IMG/VR virus record: IMGVR_UViG_3300028840_005437
Coordinates: 1-52,138 of that record
Reading direction: 5' to 3' (one strand)
DNA from: a virus
Length of the DNA: 52,138 nt
Every line of letters begins with the position of its first letter. Positions within the stretch are counted from its first letter, which is position 1. Below the pieces are notes generated by a model. It made no database searches and was not told the DNA's origin. It saw nothing but the letters and a program-made list of their open reading frames with translations. The position numbers and the translations under genes were made by a program. Below, piece after piece: positions 14,217 through 22,641 of this stretch.

Positions 14217-14476
14217 GCACTACATGGAGGAAGGAAATATCTTACGCGATGAGTAAGACTCAGGAAACATGGCAGGATATAGAATCAATTACCCTTTCAG
14301 ACAAAGAACTGGATGTCGAGTTCAATGATGGATACGGACACGAGGAAGGCATTCCTTTTACCGCATGGTCAAAAAATCATGTATATTTCCCTATCTGTTA
14401 TGATGGCGCGGAATGGTGCGGTTCCGTTTCCAGAAATCCTAATGGGAAACCGACGGGTCATCAAGGAGGCGGCTAA
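14213..14476 (+). CDS. Conserved-type phage protein of unknown function
   Basis: 87 aa from ATG 14213, chosen over an upstream in-frame ATG because of the ATGA overlap. The pattern FTAWSKNHVYFPICYDGAEW...SVSRNPNG recurs in phage recombination operons, function unknown. Confidence 0.65.
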   Translation: MSTTWRKEISYAMSKTQETWQDIESITLSDKELDVEFNDGYGHEEGIPFTAWSKNHVYFPICYDGAEWCGSVSRNPNGKPTGHQGGG

Positions 14477-14625
14477 TGTTTGACCGCAAGCCCGAACCAT
14501 ACGCCTGGACCTGCTCACGCTGCGAATGCCGAAACGATGAGGAGGACGCGCCCGATTACGGAAAAACGCTGCGCTGCCGAAGGTGCGGCCGAAAAGTTCA
14601 ATTCGGAGAAGAAATTGATGATTGA
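14476..14625 (+). CDS. Small zinc-ribbon protein
   Basis: 49 aa. CSRCEC near residues 13-18 and CRRCGR near 34-39 form a zinc-ribbon pair. Start in TAATG overlap with the previous stop and end overlapping the next ATG by 8 bp. Unknown role. Confidence 0.6.
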   Translation: MFDRKPEPYAWTCSRCECRNDEEDAPDYGKTLRCRRCGRKVQFGEEIDD

Positions 14626-14917
14626 GAAAATCACTGCTTTTAGAACCACTGACGGAGAATATTTTGAGAATCTTCAGCAAGCTATTGATTATCAGCGAAA
14701 AATAGAACGAGAATTAAATATGGGGAAATGGCTCAATGATAATCTTGATCCCGTCAGCGCGTCTTTCATGGCGGAACATGCGCCGAATGTCTCGGTGGTT
14801 CCACTCTGGCATTTATCCTTATTCATAAGCAGACATGGCGAATTGCTGGAAGCCATACAGAAAATTCAGAAACGTCAATCATCTAAAACTGAAAATATTT
14901 TATTAATAGAGGAATGA
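14618..14917 (+). CDS. Phage protein of unknown function
   Basis: 99 aa from ATG 14618. The opening MIEKITAFRTTDGEYFENLQ followed by QAIDYQRKIE is typical of small phage proteins with an N-terminal beta hairpin and helix; no role known. Located just before the candidate annealing protein. Confidence 0.6.
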   Translation: MIEKITAFRTTDGEYFENLQQAIDYQRKIERELNMGKWLNDNLDPVSASFMAEHAPNVSVVPLWHLSLFISRHGELLEAIQKIQKRQSSKTENILLIEE

Positions 14918-14921
14918 AATT

Positions 14922-15989
14922 ATGAGCAACGAAAATAAGCCCGTTAAAGATTTAATGATCCCTGAAGAATTGCAGGAAAAATTCGATCTTGTAGTTAAGG
15001 AATGTTCGGGAGCTTTAAGCACGGGCGTGAACAGCATTAAGGACAGTTTGGTGGTTATGAACGGAATCAGAAGTCTGAAAGCGTTTTTTAAAACCCCTGA
15101 AATCCAGGAACTTGTGGAGATGTCCCAGGAAAGCCCCGCCGGGTTCCTGACTGATCGAAGCGAGAAAAATATTTTCAAACACAATAAGAACCCCGACAGA
15201 AAATACGACATGAAGCCGTACAGCTATGCGCAAATAGTCGAAGCGCTGATACCTTGCTGTCTGGAAGGCTATAGAATGCATGGCAATGAGATAAATATCA
15301 TTTCAGGAAAGGGAATGCCGGTTAAAGCCGGCAAGTTTCGCCGCATCCTTGAAATGACTGAAGGCTTCCGGGAAACAATCAGCACTCCGGCCGTAAAAGA
15401 CGGACATGCGTTTATAAAATGCAAGGCGAAATGGGTCATTGAGGGACGGGAGCAATCAATCGGTTATGAGGATGGAGATGAAGTCCACATAAAAGTGAAG
15501 TTCGGAAAATGGGATTCCCTGGACAAAGCGCGCGGGCTGGCTCAATCGAAATTATACAGCCAAGTTTTAACGAGAATTACAGGCCGTTTTATCGCCGAAG
15601 AGCCGGACGGCGTTATAATTCCAAATGAGGATACCAAACCATCGGACGTCAAAGTCACGGTCGAAGAGCCGGAGCCGCCGAAGACCGAAGAGACAACCAA
15701 GCCGAAGCGGGAAAAGAAGCCGGAGTCCAAAACGGAGAAGAAACCGAAGGAAAGAGAACCGGAAACCAAGCTTCAACTGCCGCCCAATCCCAATGAAGTC
15801 GTCAAAGAGCTTTTCGGACTGGCGACTCATCCCGACAACGAGGACGCCATAGACGCCATAGGCAGCATGGAAGGAGCGGTCCCTCTGGAGGATGTAATCC
15901 GCCTCAATGATATGAATATGGCGCTGTACTGGGTCAAGGAGATCAAGAGCTTTAACGCGACCGAGAAAGGGGAGGAGGACATGGCGTGA
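14922..15989 (+). CDS. Candidate single-strand annealing / recombination protein
   Basis: 355 aa. The core (about 85-230: PYSYAQIVEALIPCCLEGYRM, GNEINIISGKGMPVKAGKFR, KCKAKWVIEG, SKLYSQVLTRITGR) resembles conserved phage proteins found with RecE-type nucleases and is placed where RecT or ERF would be. A K/E/P-rich linker (about 240-290) and a small C-terminal helical domain follow, an architecture common in annealing proteins. The role rests on position and general pattern, not on a certain family match. Confidence 0.6.
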   Translation: MSNENKPVKDLMIPEELQEKFDLVVKECSGALSTGVNSIKDSLVVMNGIRSLKAFFKTPEIQELVEMSQESPAGFLTDRSEKNIFKHNKNPDRKYDMKPYSYAQIVEALIPCCLEGYRMHGNEINIISGKGMPVKAGKFRRILEMTEGFRETISTPAVKDGHAFIKCKAKWVIEGREQSIGYEDGDEVHIKVKFGKWDSLDKARGLAQSKLYSQVLTRITGRFIAEEPDGVIIPNEDTKPSDVKVTVEEPEPPKTEETTKPKREKKPESKTEKKPKEREPETKLQLPPNPNEVVKELFGLATHPDNEDAIDAIGSMEGAVPLEDVIRLNDMNMALYWVKEIKSFNATEKGEEDMA

Positions 15990-16420
15990 GCTATCCGATT
16001 GAAAGACAAGTCTGCTCTTTGGGGCAGGCTAAGAGGCTGGCTGAGTTGCTTGGGGACGATGCGCCGGAGAGTTTAATATGCTGGGTGAATTGGGACGGCG
16101 ACGACCTTCAGTGGGAATTAGCCAGCGATTCAGAATCGACGGAAGCGAATATTTCACTACCAGCCTACACGGGCGACGAGTTAGGGGCTTTGTTGCCATC
16201 TGTTATCGAAAAAGATGAAATCCAATATTATATAAGATTTTTCAGAACCTTGTATGACAATAAATTCAAAGCGGGTTATTTAAAAACTTATTCCGATTGG
16301 TCAGGAAAATTGTGTGGAAATAGAGGTGAAACCGAAGCCCAGGCCAAAGCCGCGCTCGCTATCCAGGGACTTGAGAAGGACTGGTTTAAAAAGGAGGACT
16401 TCAATTATGGACTTTCCTGA
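15986..16420 (+). CDS. Conserved-type phage protein of unknown function
   Basis: 144 aa, GTG start overlapping the previous TGA (GTGA). YPIERQVCSLGQAKRLAELLG opens a protein type frequent in recombination operons; no function known. Confidence 0.65.
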   Translation: MSYPIERQVCSLGQAKRLAELLGDDAPESLICWVNWDGDDLQWELASDSESTEANISLPAYTGDELGALLPSVIEKDEIQYYIRFFRTLYDNKFKAGYLKTYSDWSGKLCGNRGETEAQAKAALAIQGLEKDWFKKEDFNYGLS

Positions 16421-16640
16421 GAAACGTTATGGTCGGAATCCGACGTGGAAAAGGCGGAAAATAATTCATATTCCGCGCGAAGAGATTGAGGCGGCCACGG
16501 CCGAATTCCTGGCCGAAGGCGGCAAGATCACATATCTGGAATCGCACGAGGACAACAACGCCAATAGAATGAATCCGAAACCGCAGGTGTTCGGCGGAGA
16601 CGGTCCGGCGAACGACTGGGCGCCGCTGATGCCTTTTTAG
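16407..16640 (+). CDS. Small basic/acidic phage protein
   Basis: 77 aa from ATG 16407, preceded by AAGGAGG inside the end of the previous gene; an in-frame upstream start at 16314 is unlikely. RNPTWKRRKIIHIPREEIEAA then a loop-rich end (FGGDGPANDWAPLMPF). Function unknown. Confidence 0.6.
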   Translation: MDFPEKRYGRNPTWKRRKIIHIPREEIEAATAEFLAEGGKITYLESHEDNNANRMNPKPQVFGGDGPANDWAPLMPF

Positions 16641-16648
16641 GAGCAATA

Positions 16649-17131
16649 ATGAAGAATCAAGAATTCAAACAAATCCTTGATGAAAGAATTTCTAAGATAA
16701 CAGAAATTCTTTCCCGAAAAGCAAAGGAGTATTCGGGCAATGAAGATCGACTCTATAATTTCAGAAAAGCCGCAAAAATAAACGGAACAACATTAGAGAC
16801 GGCTTTATGGGGCATGGCATCGAAACATCTTGTTTCCGTTATTGATTTGATTCAGGGCAATCTGTCCCCAACGGAAGAAACCGTTGATGAAAAAATCGGA
16901 GATATGATCAATTATCTGATCTTGCTCGAAGCCATTTTTAAAGAAAAAACTATAGATGAGGAGAACATCATGAACGAACTGCAAAAACAATGTCTGAGAG
17001 CCGAGAAAATAATTAGAGATTCGGACCTCAGCGAAAACGAACAGCTACAGGCTCTCCATGATCTGATTAGAGATATTATGATTGTCGAGGCCGAGCCGGA
17101 GCCGAAGTACGAGGAGGAGAATGGAGAATAA
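16649..17131 (+). CDS. Nucleotide modification-associated domain 1 (Nmad1/DUF1599) protein
   Basis: 160 aa. KAKEYSGNEDRLYNFRKAA, LWGMASKHLVSVIDL and DEKIGDMINYLILLEAI match the DUF1599/Nmad1 family, an all-helical fold related to MazG/dUTPase-type pyrophosphohydrolases and found in phage nucleotide or base-modification loci. The C-terminal 50 residues are an extra helical/acidic extension. Exact substrate unknown. Confidence 0.75.
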   Translation: MKNQEFKQILDERISKITEILSRKAKEYSGNEDRLYNFRKAAKINGTTLETALWGMASKHLVSVIDLIQGNLSPTEETVDEKIGDMINYLILLEAIFKEKTIDEENIMNELQKQCLRAEKIIRDSDLSENEQLQALHDLIRDIMIVEAEPEPKYEEENGE

Positions 17132-17537
17132 AAAAATCGAAAAGGGTCGGCTCTATATCCCTTTAAACGGAAAGACGATCCATTATAAGGGACGAAAAGT
17201 TACGCCCGTGTGGAGAGTGACCGTGGTCCTGCGAAGCCATGTTTTCGCCAGAGAAGCGTATGGAAACAACGACGCGGTGATAAGCTTCGACGATCTGGAG
17301 AATAAATACGAATCGATAGAAGCGTCCGATCTTTACTCCGAGCGCGAGCTGACGCTCATGACGAAGAAGGAACTGGCGAATTTAAAAGAGCTTTTCGGAG
17401 ATGACGCGCTCAAAAGCATGCCTCCGATTAAAGAGGCGCGGTTAGCGATTAATACGCTAAGAGCGCTTGAGAAAGGAATCCCCGAAAAAAAATCATTTCG
17501 GCAAAAATTTCTGCAATATCTTAAATCCGCTTTTTAG
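17121..17537 (+). CDS. Phage protein of unknown function, last gene of recombination operon
   Basis: 138 aa from ATG 17121, overlapping the previous stop by 11 bp. Beta-rich N-terminus, helical C-terminus ending in a basic stretch. Its last 45 bp overlap the 3' end of the opposing 17493-17723 gene, leaving no room for a terminator between the operons. Confidence 0.6.
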   Translation: MENKKIEKGRLYIPLNGKTIHYKGRKVTPVWRVTVVLRSHVFAREAYGNNDAVISFDDLENKYESIEASDLYSERELTLMTKKELANLKELFGDDALKSMPPIKEARLAINTLRALEKGIPEKKSFRQKFLQYLKSAF

Positions 17538-17723
17538 ACCTCTTTCCGCCGCCAGCTTCGTGAACTCCTCGTTCTTCAGCGTCGAACCGTTCATGATTTC
17601 GGCGAGCTGGCGGTTCTCATGCCGACTCTTGAGAGAAGCGAATATCCATCCGGCCGCCAAAATAATATTTTCGACCTCCGTGGCCAGTTCGAGAGCTTTG
17701 CTCAGTATCATTTCCGTATTCAT
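17493..17723 (-). CDS. Small helical protein at end of late operon
   Basis: 76 aa, with a hydrophobic centre (IILAAGWIFASL) flanked by charged helices. Distal end of the late transcript, where lysis genes are often found, but no lysis function can be assigned. Converges with and overlaps the plus-strand gene. Confidence 0.5.
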   Translation of the reverse strand: MNTEMILSKALELATEVENIILAAGWIFASLKSRHENRQLAEIMNGSTLKNEEFTKLAAERGLKSGFKILQKFLPK

Positions 17724-17740
17724 CGCGATTCCCGATTAAA

Positions 17741-18067
17741 TCAACGTTTGCTTTTCAAGATGCCTCTGATTTCCCAAACCATTTCCTTGATGTTTTCGAG
17801 ATGGATCGTATTGGCCTGTATATCCTTGCTCATTTTTTCGACATGCCTGTTGCCCGCCTCCATCTTCTTTTCATGGGTCGCGACAGTTCGCCGTTGCGTT
17901 TTCAGGTCGTTCTTCAAAACATTCACGTCCGATCCTTGTCCGTAAACCCATTTCGCCAAACTGCCGGAAACGGCCATCGTAAGAACGCAAAATCCGCCGA
18001 TAGCCCATTTGAATAATTTTATCTGCATTTCAAGCCCCGCTATCCTTTCCGCCGTTTCCAGCTCCAT
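17741..18067 (-). CDS. Membrane-anchored coiled-coil protein
   Basis: 108 aa: helix, one hydrophobic segment (WAIGGFCVLTMAVSGSLAKWV, about 22-42), then a charged coiled coil to the C-terminus. The layout resembles small phage hemolysin XhlA-type or spanin-like proteins in reverse order; homology is not certain. Placed next to the tail fibre assembly gene, so a lysis role is possible. Confidence 0.5.
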   Translation of the reverse strand: MELETAERIAGLEMQIKLFKWAIGGFCVLTMAVSGSLAKWVYGQGSDVNVLKNDLKTQRRTVATHEKKMEAGNRHVEKMSKDIQANTIHLENIKEMVWEIRGILKSKR

Positions 18068-18068
18068 A

Positions 18069-18524
18069 TTATTCCGAGAAGTCTATGACTATCGCCTCCA
18101 CTTCGGCGATAGTCTGGCATGCGTTTATCTCGGTTTTCTTCGCGATATAATACACCATGACGCGATTTCGCTCCGTGATCATATCCAGCTTGAAAGCGTC
18201 CCACGCTTCCTGAGTCTCGAAATCATGAGCGACGCCGTTTATATCCCGGAAAGTATAAGCGTTCGGATCGGCCGGATCGAGGCCATTCACGACGGTGACT
18301 ATATTATCTATCCCGTCTTTCTTCAGACAATAAGTATTCCCGTCGTAGACATGGCCGCCGCACTCGAACGCCGAAAAGTCCAAATCCAATTCTTCGACTT
18401 TCGCTTTCTTAGCCTCTTCAAGTAAATAAGCGTCAAGCTCCTCCTGCGTAAGTTCGGTCCATCCCTCTTGCGGACGGTTGAATATTCCTATCGCTTCCGT
18501 AATGTCGTTTTTCAAGTATAGCAT
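18069..18524 (-). CDS. Tail fibre assembly-type protein with DUF4376 domain
   Basis: 151 aa. The C-terminal half (FRDINGVAHDFETQEAWDAF...MVYYIAKKTEINACQTIAEVEAI) matches DUF4376, found in phage tail-fibre chaperones. The N-terminal WTELTQEELDAYL segment is typical of these proteins. It sits directly after the fibre gene, as expected for a fibre-folding chaperone. Confidence 0.75.
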   Translation of the reverse strand: MLYLKNDITEAIGIFNRPQEGWTELTQEELDAYLLEEAKKAKVEELDLDFSAFECGGHVYDGNTYCLKKDGIDNIVTVVNGLDPADPNAYTFRDINGVAHDFETQEAWDAFKLDMITERNRVMVYYIAKKTEINACQTIAEVEAIVIDFSE

Positions 18525-18525
18525 T

Positions 18526-19782
18526 TTAAAATACCTCTATATCGTGGTCCACCCATCCTACCGTCGTTACATGCAGTTGATCAGTGGTAGTCGTGGCTCT
18601 AACAGCTATTTGCGACGAAGTATCAGTCATTACCCTTATTTGCGCCGATATATCCATTATTTCCGAAGGGCTGTCCTTAGCGCCCGAAAAAGTGAAAAGA
18701 CTATTAAAGACGGGAGCCTGATCAACTCCGTCAGGATCGGAAATAATTATCGCTCTTCCGCCTCCTACGGTCGCGGAAGAACGCCATGCGCAGTTTAGAA
18801 TCGCTTCCGTTTTTCTGCCCGAAGGAGTCGTCAGTGCGTAATTCGTTCTTGCTGTCGGAGTGGAGACAAGGGCGGCATCAACTATTAGCGCTCTGTAAAA
18901 AAACGTGTTCTTGACTTGCAGGAAAGCGATAATGTTAGACGAACCGTCCGTTAAGATAGCCCCCACGAGTCGTTTTTTCGTATAGTTAACTAAATTGCCT
19001 ACTAAAGAAGGACCCGCCGGATTGGTAGTAAAAGCGAAATCGCTTAAGCCGTTTGTAGGATCGAAAACAGCGAAACAATGATAAGTGGTGAGTGGCGCTT
19101 TAGTCCCCGTATCCAATCCTCCTTGAGCATCTCCCCCGACGAAGACGCCGTCAAGTTGTTTCGTGTAGGGCGGCGAAAGCGCTGTTGGGGAAATAGCTTC
19201 TCCGGTTCCGTCATCGAAAGTGAATTTTCCCACACTGAAGTCGATGTCGTTGTTCGGATCGACAGCGTTATTTTCGAGAATTATCATCTGATCGCCGAGA
19301 TATGCGATTCCTCGCGAAGTCTGAGTCGCGTCGGGAGCGCCGCTCTTGAGAAGAAAAGCTCCGGCCGTTATGTCGTAGCGGCATTCGGCGTCTCTGTCCG
19401 CAACCAAATCGCCGGGGGACAAGGCCGTCGCTCCATCCTCCTTGAGGATGGGTACGACGTCGACTCCGGCCACGTTAACCGTCGATCCGCCGGTATTGGG
19501 ATTCGTCGGCCTGAATCTGATTCGCATCCCCTCGAAATAAGCGGGAGGAGACCTTAGGGAACTGGTTCCCGGCTTGGAAAGGACATAAGCGTCCGCAAGC
19601 CCGGAATCATCGTAATAATCGGCTCCCGCGCCGTTAATCGCGGCGGCTCTGGAGAGCTGGAACGCGTCGCCTCCAAGACTTTGACCGGAATCCGTGACGG
19701 CGTTTTCGCGTTCGTTCTGATTGCCGTTGAATTCGTTCGCCGTATATTGATCTCCGGTGCCTTTCGTCGGAATATTCTGCAT
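18526..19782 (-). CDS. Tail fibre / receptor-binding protein
   Basis: 418 aa, low in Lys and Cys, rich in G, T, S, A. The N-terminus (GTGDQYTANEFNGNQNERENAVTDSG) is a typical phage tail-fibre base. Beta-structure (RIRFRPTNPNTGGSTVNVAG) follows, then a domain with SDFAFTTNP...KRLVGAILTD and a C-terminal part repeated in many phage fibres. Last structural gene after the gp48 baseplate gene, the usual fibre position. Confidence 0.8.
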   Translation of the reverse strand: MQNIPTKGTGDQYTANEFNGNQNERENAVTDSGQSLGGDAFQLSRAAAINGAGADYYDDSGLADAYVLSKPGTSSLRSPPAYFEGMRIRFRPTNPNTGGSTVNVAGVDVVPILKEDGATALSPGDLVADRDAECRYDITAGAFLLKSGAPDATQTSRGIAYLGDQMIILENNAVDPNNDIDFSVGKFTFDDGTGEAISPTALSPPYTKQLDGVFVGGDAQGGLDTGTKAPLTTYHCFAVFDPTNGLSDFAFTTNPAGPSLVGNLVNYTKKRLVGAILTDGSSNIIAFLQVKNTFFYRALIVDAALVSTPTARTNYALTTPSGRKTEAILNCAWRSSATVGGGRAIIISDPDGVDQAPVFNSLFTFSGAKDSPSEIMDISAQIRVMTDTSSQIAVRATTTTDQLHVTTVGWVDHDIEVF

Positions 19783-19785
19783 AAC

Positions 19786-20388
19786 TTACACTTCTATGAA
19801 AATAACCTGGCAATTAGCCGGTTTCAGTTTATTGAAAAAACATTGGAGTATGTCCAAAATCCCGTTTCCGAACACTAAAGGGAAAGCATAGGGAAATCCG
19901 CCCGTCAATTCATCCGTCACTTTCACGACAATGGTGAACCGGGATTCCTTGACCGATTCGAAAAAAAGAAGCGGGAAAACATAGGGAAATCCGGCCCCCG
20001 CTATTCCCGAAATCACTTCGACCGTCAAGCCGAACAAAGCGGCCAGCTCCTCGAAGTCGGTCGCGGTCTGCACGGCCGCCGTCAGCTTGGCGACCACGTT
20101 TATTCGGCGCTCATCCAGAGAGCCGCTTGCGTCGAATCAGTCGTCCGGGATTCCGACCGCCGATTCCCATTCCTCTATAAACTCCGTAGTCGTCGAAGGA
20201 TCAAGCTCCTCCCATACGGATTCGAGGAAATCCTCTCCCCTTTTGAAAGTCAGTCCCATGCCGAGAAGCAGTTGACGAACCTTCTTGCCGTCGATGCCCT
20301 TCGCCGCCCAAACGTCGTCGTCAGGCAGGTAAGCGGCAAGAGAGTCGGCATGTTCTTCTTTCGAGTGTCTAGTGAAAAGTTCAGTCAT
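19786..20388 (-). CDS. Mu gp48/YmfQ-like baseplate protein (DUF2313) interrupted by in-frame TGA
   Basis: An 83-aa N-terminal ORF (20388-20137) and a 103-aa ORF from GTG 20097 are in the same frame, separated only by TGA at 20139-20137 and 13 sense codons. Together they give about 200 residues, the normal DUF2313 length. The join reads EEWESAVGIPDD, TGA, FDASGSLDERR, then VVAKLTAAVQTATDFEELA; relatives usually have Cys after the LPD motif. The C-terminal KPANCQVIFIEV matches the family end. Nonsense mutation with GTG re-initiation, read-through or recoding are all possible. Family assignment is good, functionality uncertain. Confidence 0.75.
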
Positions 20389-20776
20389 CTTTTCTTATTG
20401 AAAAAACGTCGACGGGAATCCCGTAATATTTAATGTCGCTTTTCAAATTGGAAATTTTTATTCTATCGGCGTCATTCTTCCAGATTAAAACGACGGCTGC
20501 TTTTTTCCCCGTCAGTCTGGCGTACCTTAGAGCCTGCCCCAATCCTTCCGCCCATTTGCGAGCGAAATCGAATTCGACGGCGTATTCGCTCGTCACGCAG
20601 TCCGCCCTCGTTCCGTCGGAAAGACGGATTTCCATAATGCCGCCGTTAGCATGGCACCATCTTTCCTGATAATATCGTTCGTTTCTTTTTTCGGACCCGA
20701 ATGCTCTCTGAAAGCTCCTTGCGACAATCGCGAGCAACGCCGCCGTAATTATCAATGTTAGTATGGATTTTCGCAT
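20381..20776 (-). CDS. Exported or membrane-anchored cargo protein between baseplate genes
   Basis: 131 aa with an N-terminal hydrophobic helix (SILTLIITAALLAIVA, probable signal anchor). The domain RYYQERWCHANGGIMEIRLSDGTRADCVTSEYAVEFDFARKWAEGLGQALRYARLTGKKAAVVLIW (given here only as key motifs DGTRADC, EFDF..KW, GQAL) recurs in phage and plasmid proteins of unknown role and has a nuclease-fold look. It interrupts the gp47-gp48 order, so it is probably a moron. Confidence 0.65.
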   Translation of the reverse strand: MRKSILTLIITAALLAIVARSFQRAFGSEKRNERYYQERWCHANGGIMEIRLSDGTRADCVTSEYAVEFDFARKWAEGLGQALRYARLTGKKAAVVLIWKNDADRIKISNLKSDIKYYGIPVDVFSIRKDD

Positions 20777-20785
20777 AGCCTTCCA

Positions 20786-22108
20786 TTAAAATGAAACAGG
20801 TCCTTTAACGGGCATTTCAGCGAAAGCCACAGAAATAGGATCGGCTGTTGGAGTGCTTAAAGTAAAACTCTGCACAGTGTCTCCCGTCTCGGTATCTATG
20901 GTATTTTGAATAACGGATATATATTGATTTTTAGGGATGTCTGTTCCGGGAGCCGCTGTTTCCTCAAAAAACGCGTCTAAGCTATTATTGATCGCCGCTT
21001 GCATCGTAGACGTATTCGGGATAAGCGTCCCATTAAAATCAAAAGGAATTTCTTTAGCGGTAATATCTTTGACAATAACATCCGCATCTTCCGTATTAGC
21101 GGGCTTAATTTCCAGTATTTTCGCTTTAGTTCTATCTATGTCGCCGGAAGTCGGTATGATTCCATCATTATCGCGCGTAAAGCGAATTGTTACTTGACCT
21201 GGCGCCGGATATGCAGGAGTAACCCATACTCGCGTGTTCCCTTCTACTTCCAATGCCTTCAGAGTAATGGCCGCTTCATTGAAATTAGCCACCGGATTCT
21301 GAACCCGAAACAGAAATCTGATTCTCTGATCTTCGGTGGATTCCTGATCGGCTCCGCCGGTTAAGCCGTTAATGTCGGCGAAAGCGCTGTTGTTGACTCC
21401 GGCTATAGGAACCGTGAAGGAAAACTCCGCGCCGGGGTCCTGGTTGGTGTCGGCTCCCGCGTAAAGCACGGGGCTGTCGTCCGCTTGCGCCGGAATAAGA
21501 GCCGTGTCGAAAGACGCCGTTATAGTCCCGGTGGCCGGAGTGCTCGGAGTCGTTTCTATTTCATAGGTGAAGGCGTTCGATGCCGTGACGGTGATCGTCC
21601 AGACGCCGTTATATTCGGCCTCGACCGCTCCGGCTATAAGCACGATTACGCCGCTGGCCAAGTTGTGATCGGCCGCCGTGACCGCCGTCACCGTTCCTCC
21701 GAAACGAGTCAGAGACGTGATTCCCAGACTTTGAGCCTGTATGGTTCCGCTCAGAGTCGTCTTGTACTGAATCGCTCCCGAAGAAAGTTTGGAGTTGTTC
21801 GGAACGATCGAGCCGGGAGTTCCCTGAGCCACTATGTATCCCGAAGCCCGCGAAGCCGGATTGGTGACGATGTTGAATATCGAAGACCAGCGATTAAGAT
21901 AAGGATTCTCGGCCGTGTCCCAAAAGGTCTGCTTGAGAATTTCCTTCAGCTTCTCGTAAGTGTCGAAGTTTCTGAAAGCCAAAGCCGCCGCGATCGCGCC
22001 GATCCAGGAATTTCGCAGAAAGGGATTGCTTCCCAGCAGTTCCGAACGAATATCGACCTTCGCCGCCTGATTTATCTCTTCTCTATTCGGAAAAATAATT
22101 TCGGACAT
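20786..22108 (-). CDS. Baseplate J-like protein (Mu gp47-like)
   Basis: 440 aa. N-terminal NREEINQAAKVDIRSEL...NPFLRNSWIGAIAAALA and later GGADQESTEDQRIRFLFR and ALEVEGNTRVWVTP match the baseplate J family, the wedge protein of contractile tails. Residues about 128-200 are an extra beta module (SLTRFGGTVTAVTAADHNL...NAFTYEIETTPSTPATG) also found in the 32082-33197 product. It lies between gp46 and gp48, as in Mu. Confidence 0.9.
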   Translation of the reverse strand: MSEIIFPNREEINQAAKVDIRSELLGSNPFLRNSWIGAIAAALAFRNFDTYEKLKEILKQTFWDTAENPYLNRWSSIFNIVTNPASRASGYIVAQGTPGSIVPNNSKLSSGAIQYKTTLSGTIQAQSLGITSLTRFGGTVTAVTAADHNLASGVIVLIAGAVEAEYNGVWTITVTASNAFTYEIETTPSTPATGTITASFDTALIPAQADDSPVLYAGADTNQDPGAEFSFTVPIAGVNNSAFADINGLTGGADQESTEDQRIRFLFRVQNPVANFNEAAITLKALEVEGNTRVWVTPAYPAPGQVTIRFTRDNDGIIPTSGDIDRTKAKILEIKPANTEDADVIVKDITAKEIPFDFNGTLIPNTSTMQAAINNSLDAFFEETAAPGTDIPKNQYISVIQNTIDTETGDTVQSFTLSTPTADPISVAFAEMPVKGPVSF

Positions 22109-22110
22109 GA

Positions 22111-22554
22111 TTATTCAAAATTAGTCAGATTCCAAAGATCGTAATAAAACGGCTCTCCGTCAATGGTTATTAAAGCCTCGAGCGTTCCGTTTGAAATGGC
22201 GGTCTCGACCGTCACGTCTTTTGCCAGTCCGTCCTCGATTAGCCATTCGAGAGATTCCTCGATGTAGCTTTTGGCGTCGTTTTTCGTCGCGTCGTCCAAC
22301 CTGGCCTGCTTCAGAAGCCAAAGCTTGGAGCCGGCCTCGAAGCCCGGAAACGCGGATACGAGATTCCCTATCCAGCCGCTTCGATATTCGGGCGTAGGCA
22401 CTTCTCCTTCCGTCGCTCTCCTTCTTCCCGCCAGAGACATCGTCACGGTGGTCCCGAATCCGTCGTCGACTTGCAGGTCTCCGTTTTCGTCCAGGTTTAC
22501 GTCGAAAACTCCCTCGTCGTCCCGGATTAATTTCACGTCTACTGGTTGAGTCAT
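22111..22554 (-). CDS. Mu gp46-like baseplate protein
   Basis: 147 aa. DVNLDENGDLQVDDGFGTTVTMSL and the GSKLWLLKQARLDDATKNDAKSYIEESLEWLIEDGLAKDV region (motifs only) match the phage GP46 family of Mu-type baseplates. Its ATG lies 10 bp from the first attC site of the cassette array, so its upstream region and ribosome site now abut foreign DNA. Confidence 0.88.
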   Translation of the reverse strand: MTQPVDVKLIRDDEGVFDVNLDENGDLQVDDGFGTTVTMSLAGRRRATEGEVPTPEYRSGWIGNLVSAFPGFEAGSKLWLLKQARLDDATKNDAKSYIEESLEWLIEDGLAKDVTVETAISNGTLEALITIDGEPFYYDLWNLTNFE

Positions 22555-22564
22555 GATTGTTCTC

Positions 22565-22619
22565 GTCTAACCAATCGCTTCACCGGACGCTACCGCGCCG
22601 GTGAGCTCAGTCGTTAGAC
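22565..22619 (+). other. attC site 1 (55 bp)
   Basis: R boxes GTCTAAC (22565-22571) and GTTAGAC (22613-22619) are perfect inverted repeats. Inner stem TCACCGG/CCGGTGA. It begins 10 bp from the gp46 start codon, so the cassette it once ended is missing. Confidence 0.85.
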
Positions 22620-22641
22620 CTTAACTTAATTGGAGAAAATT

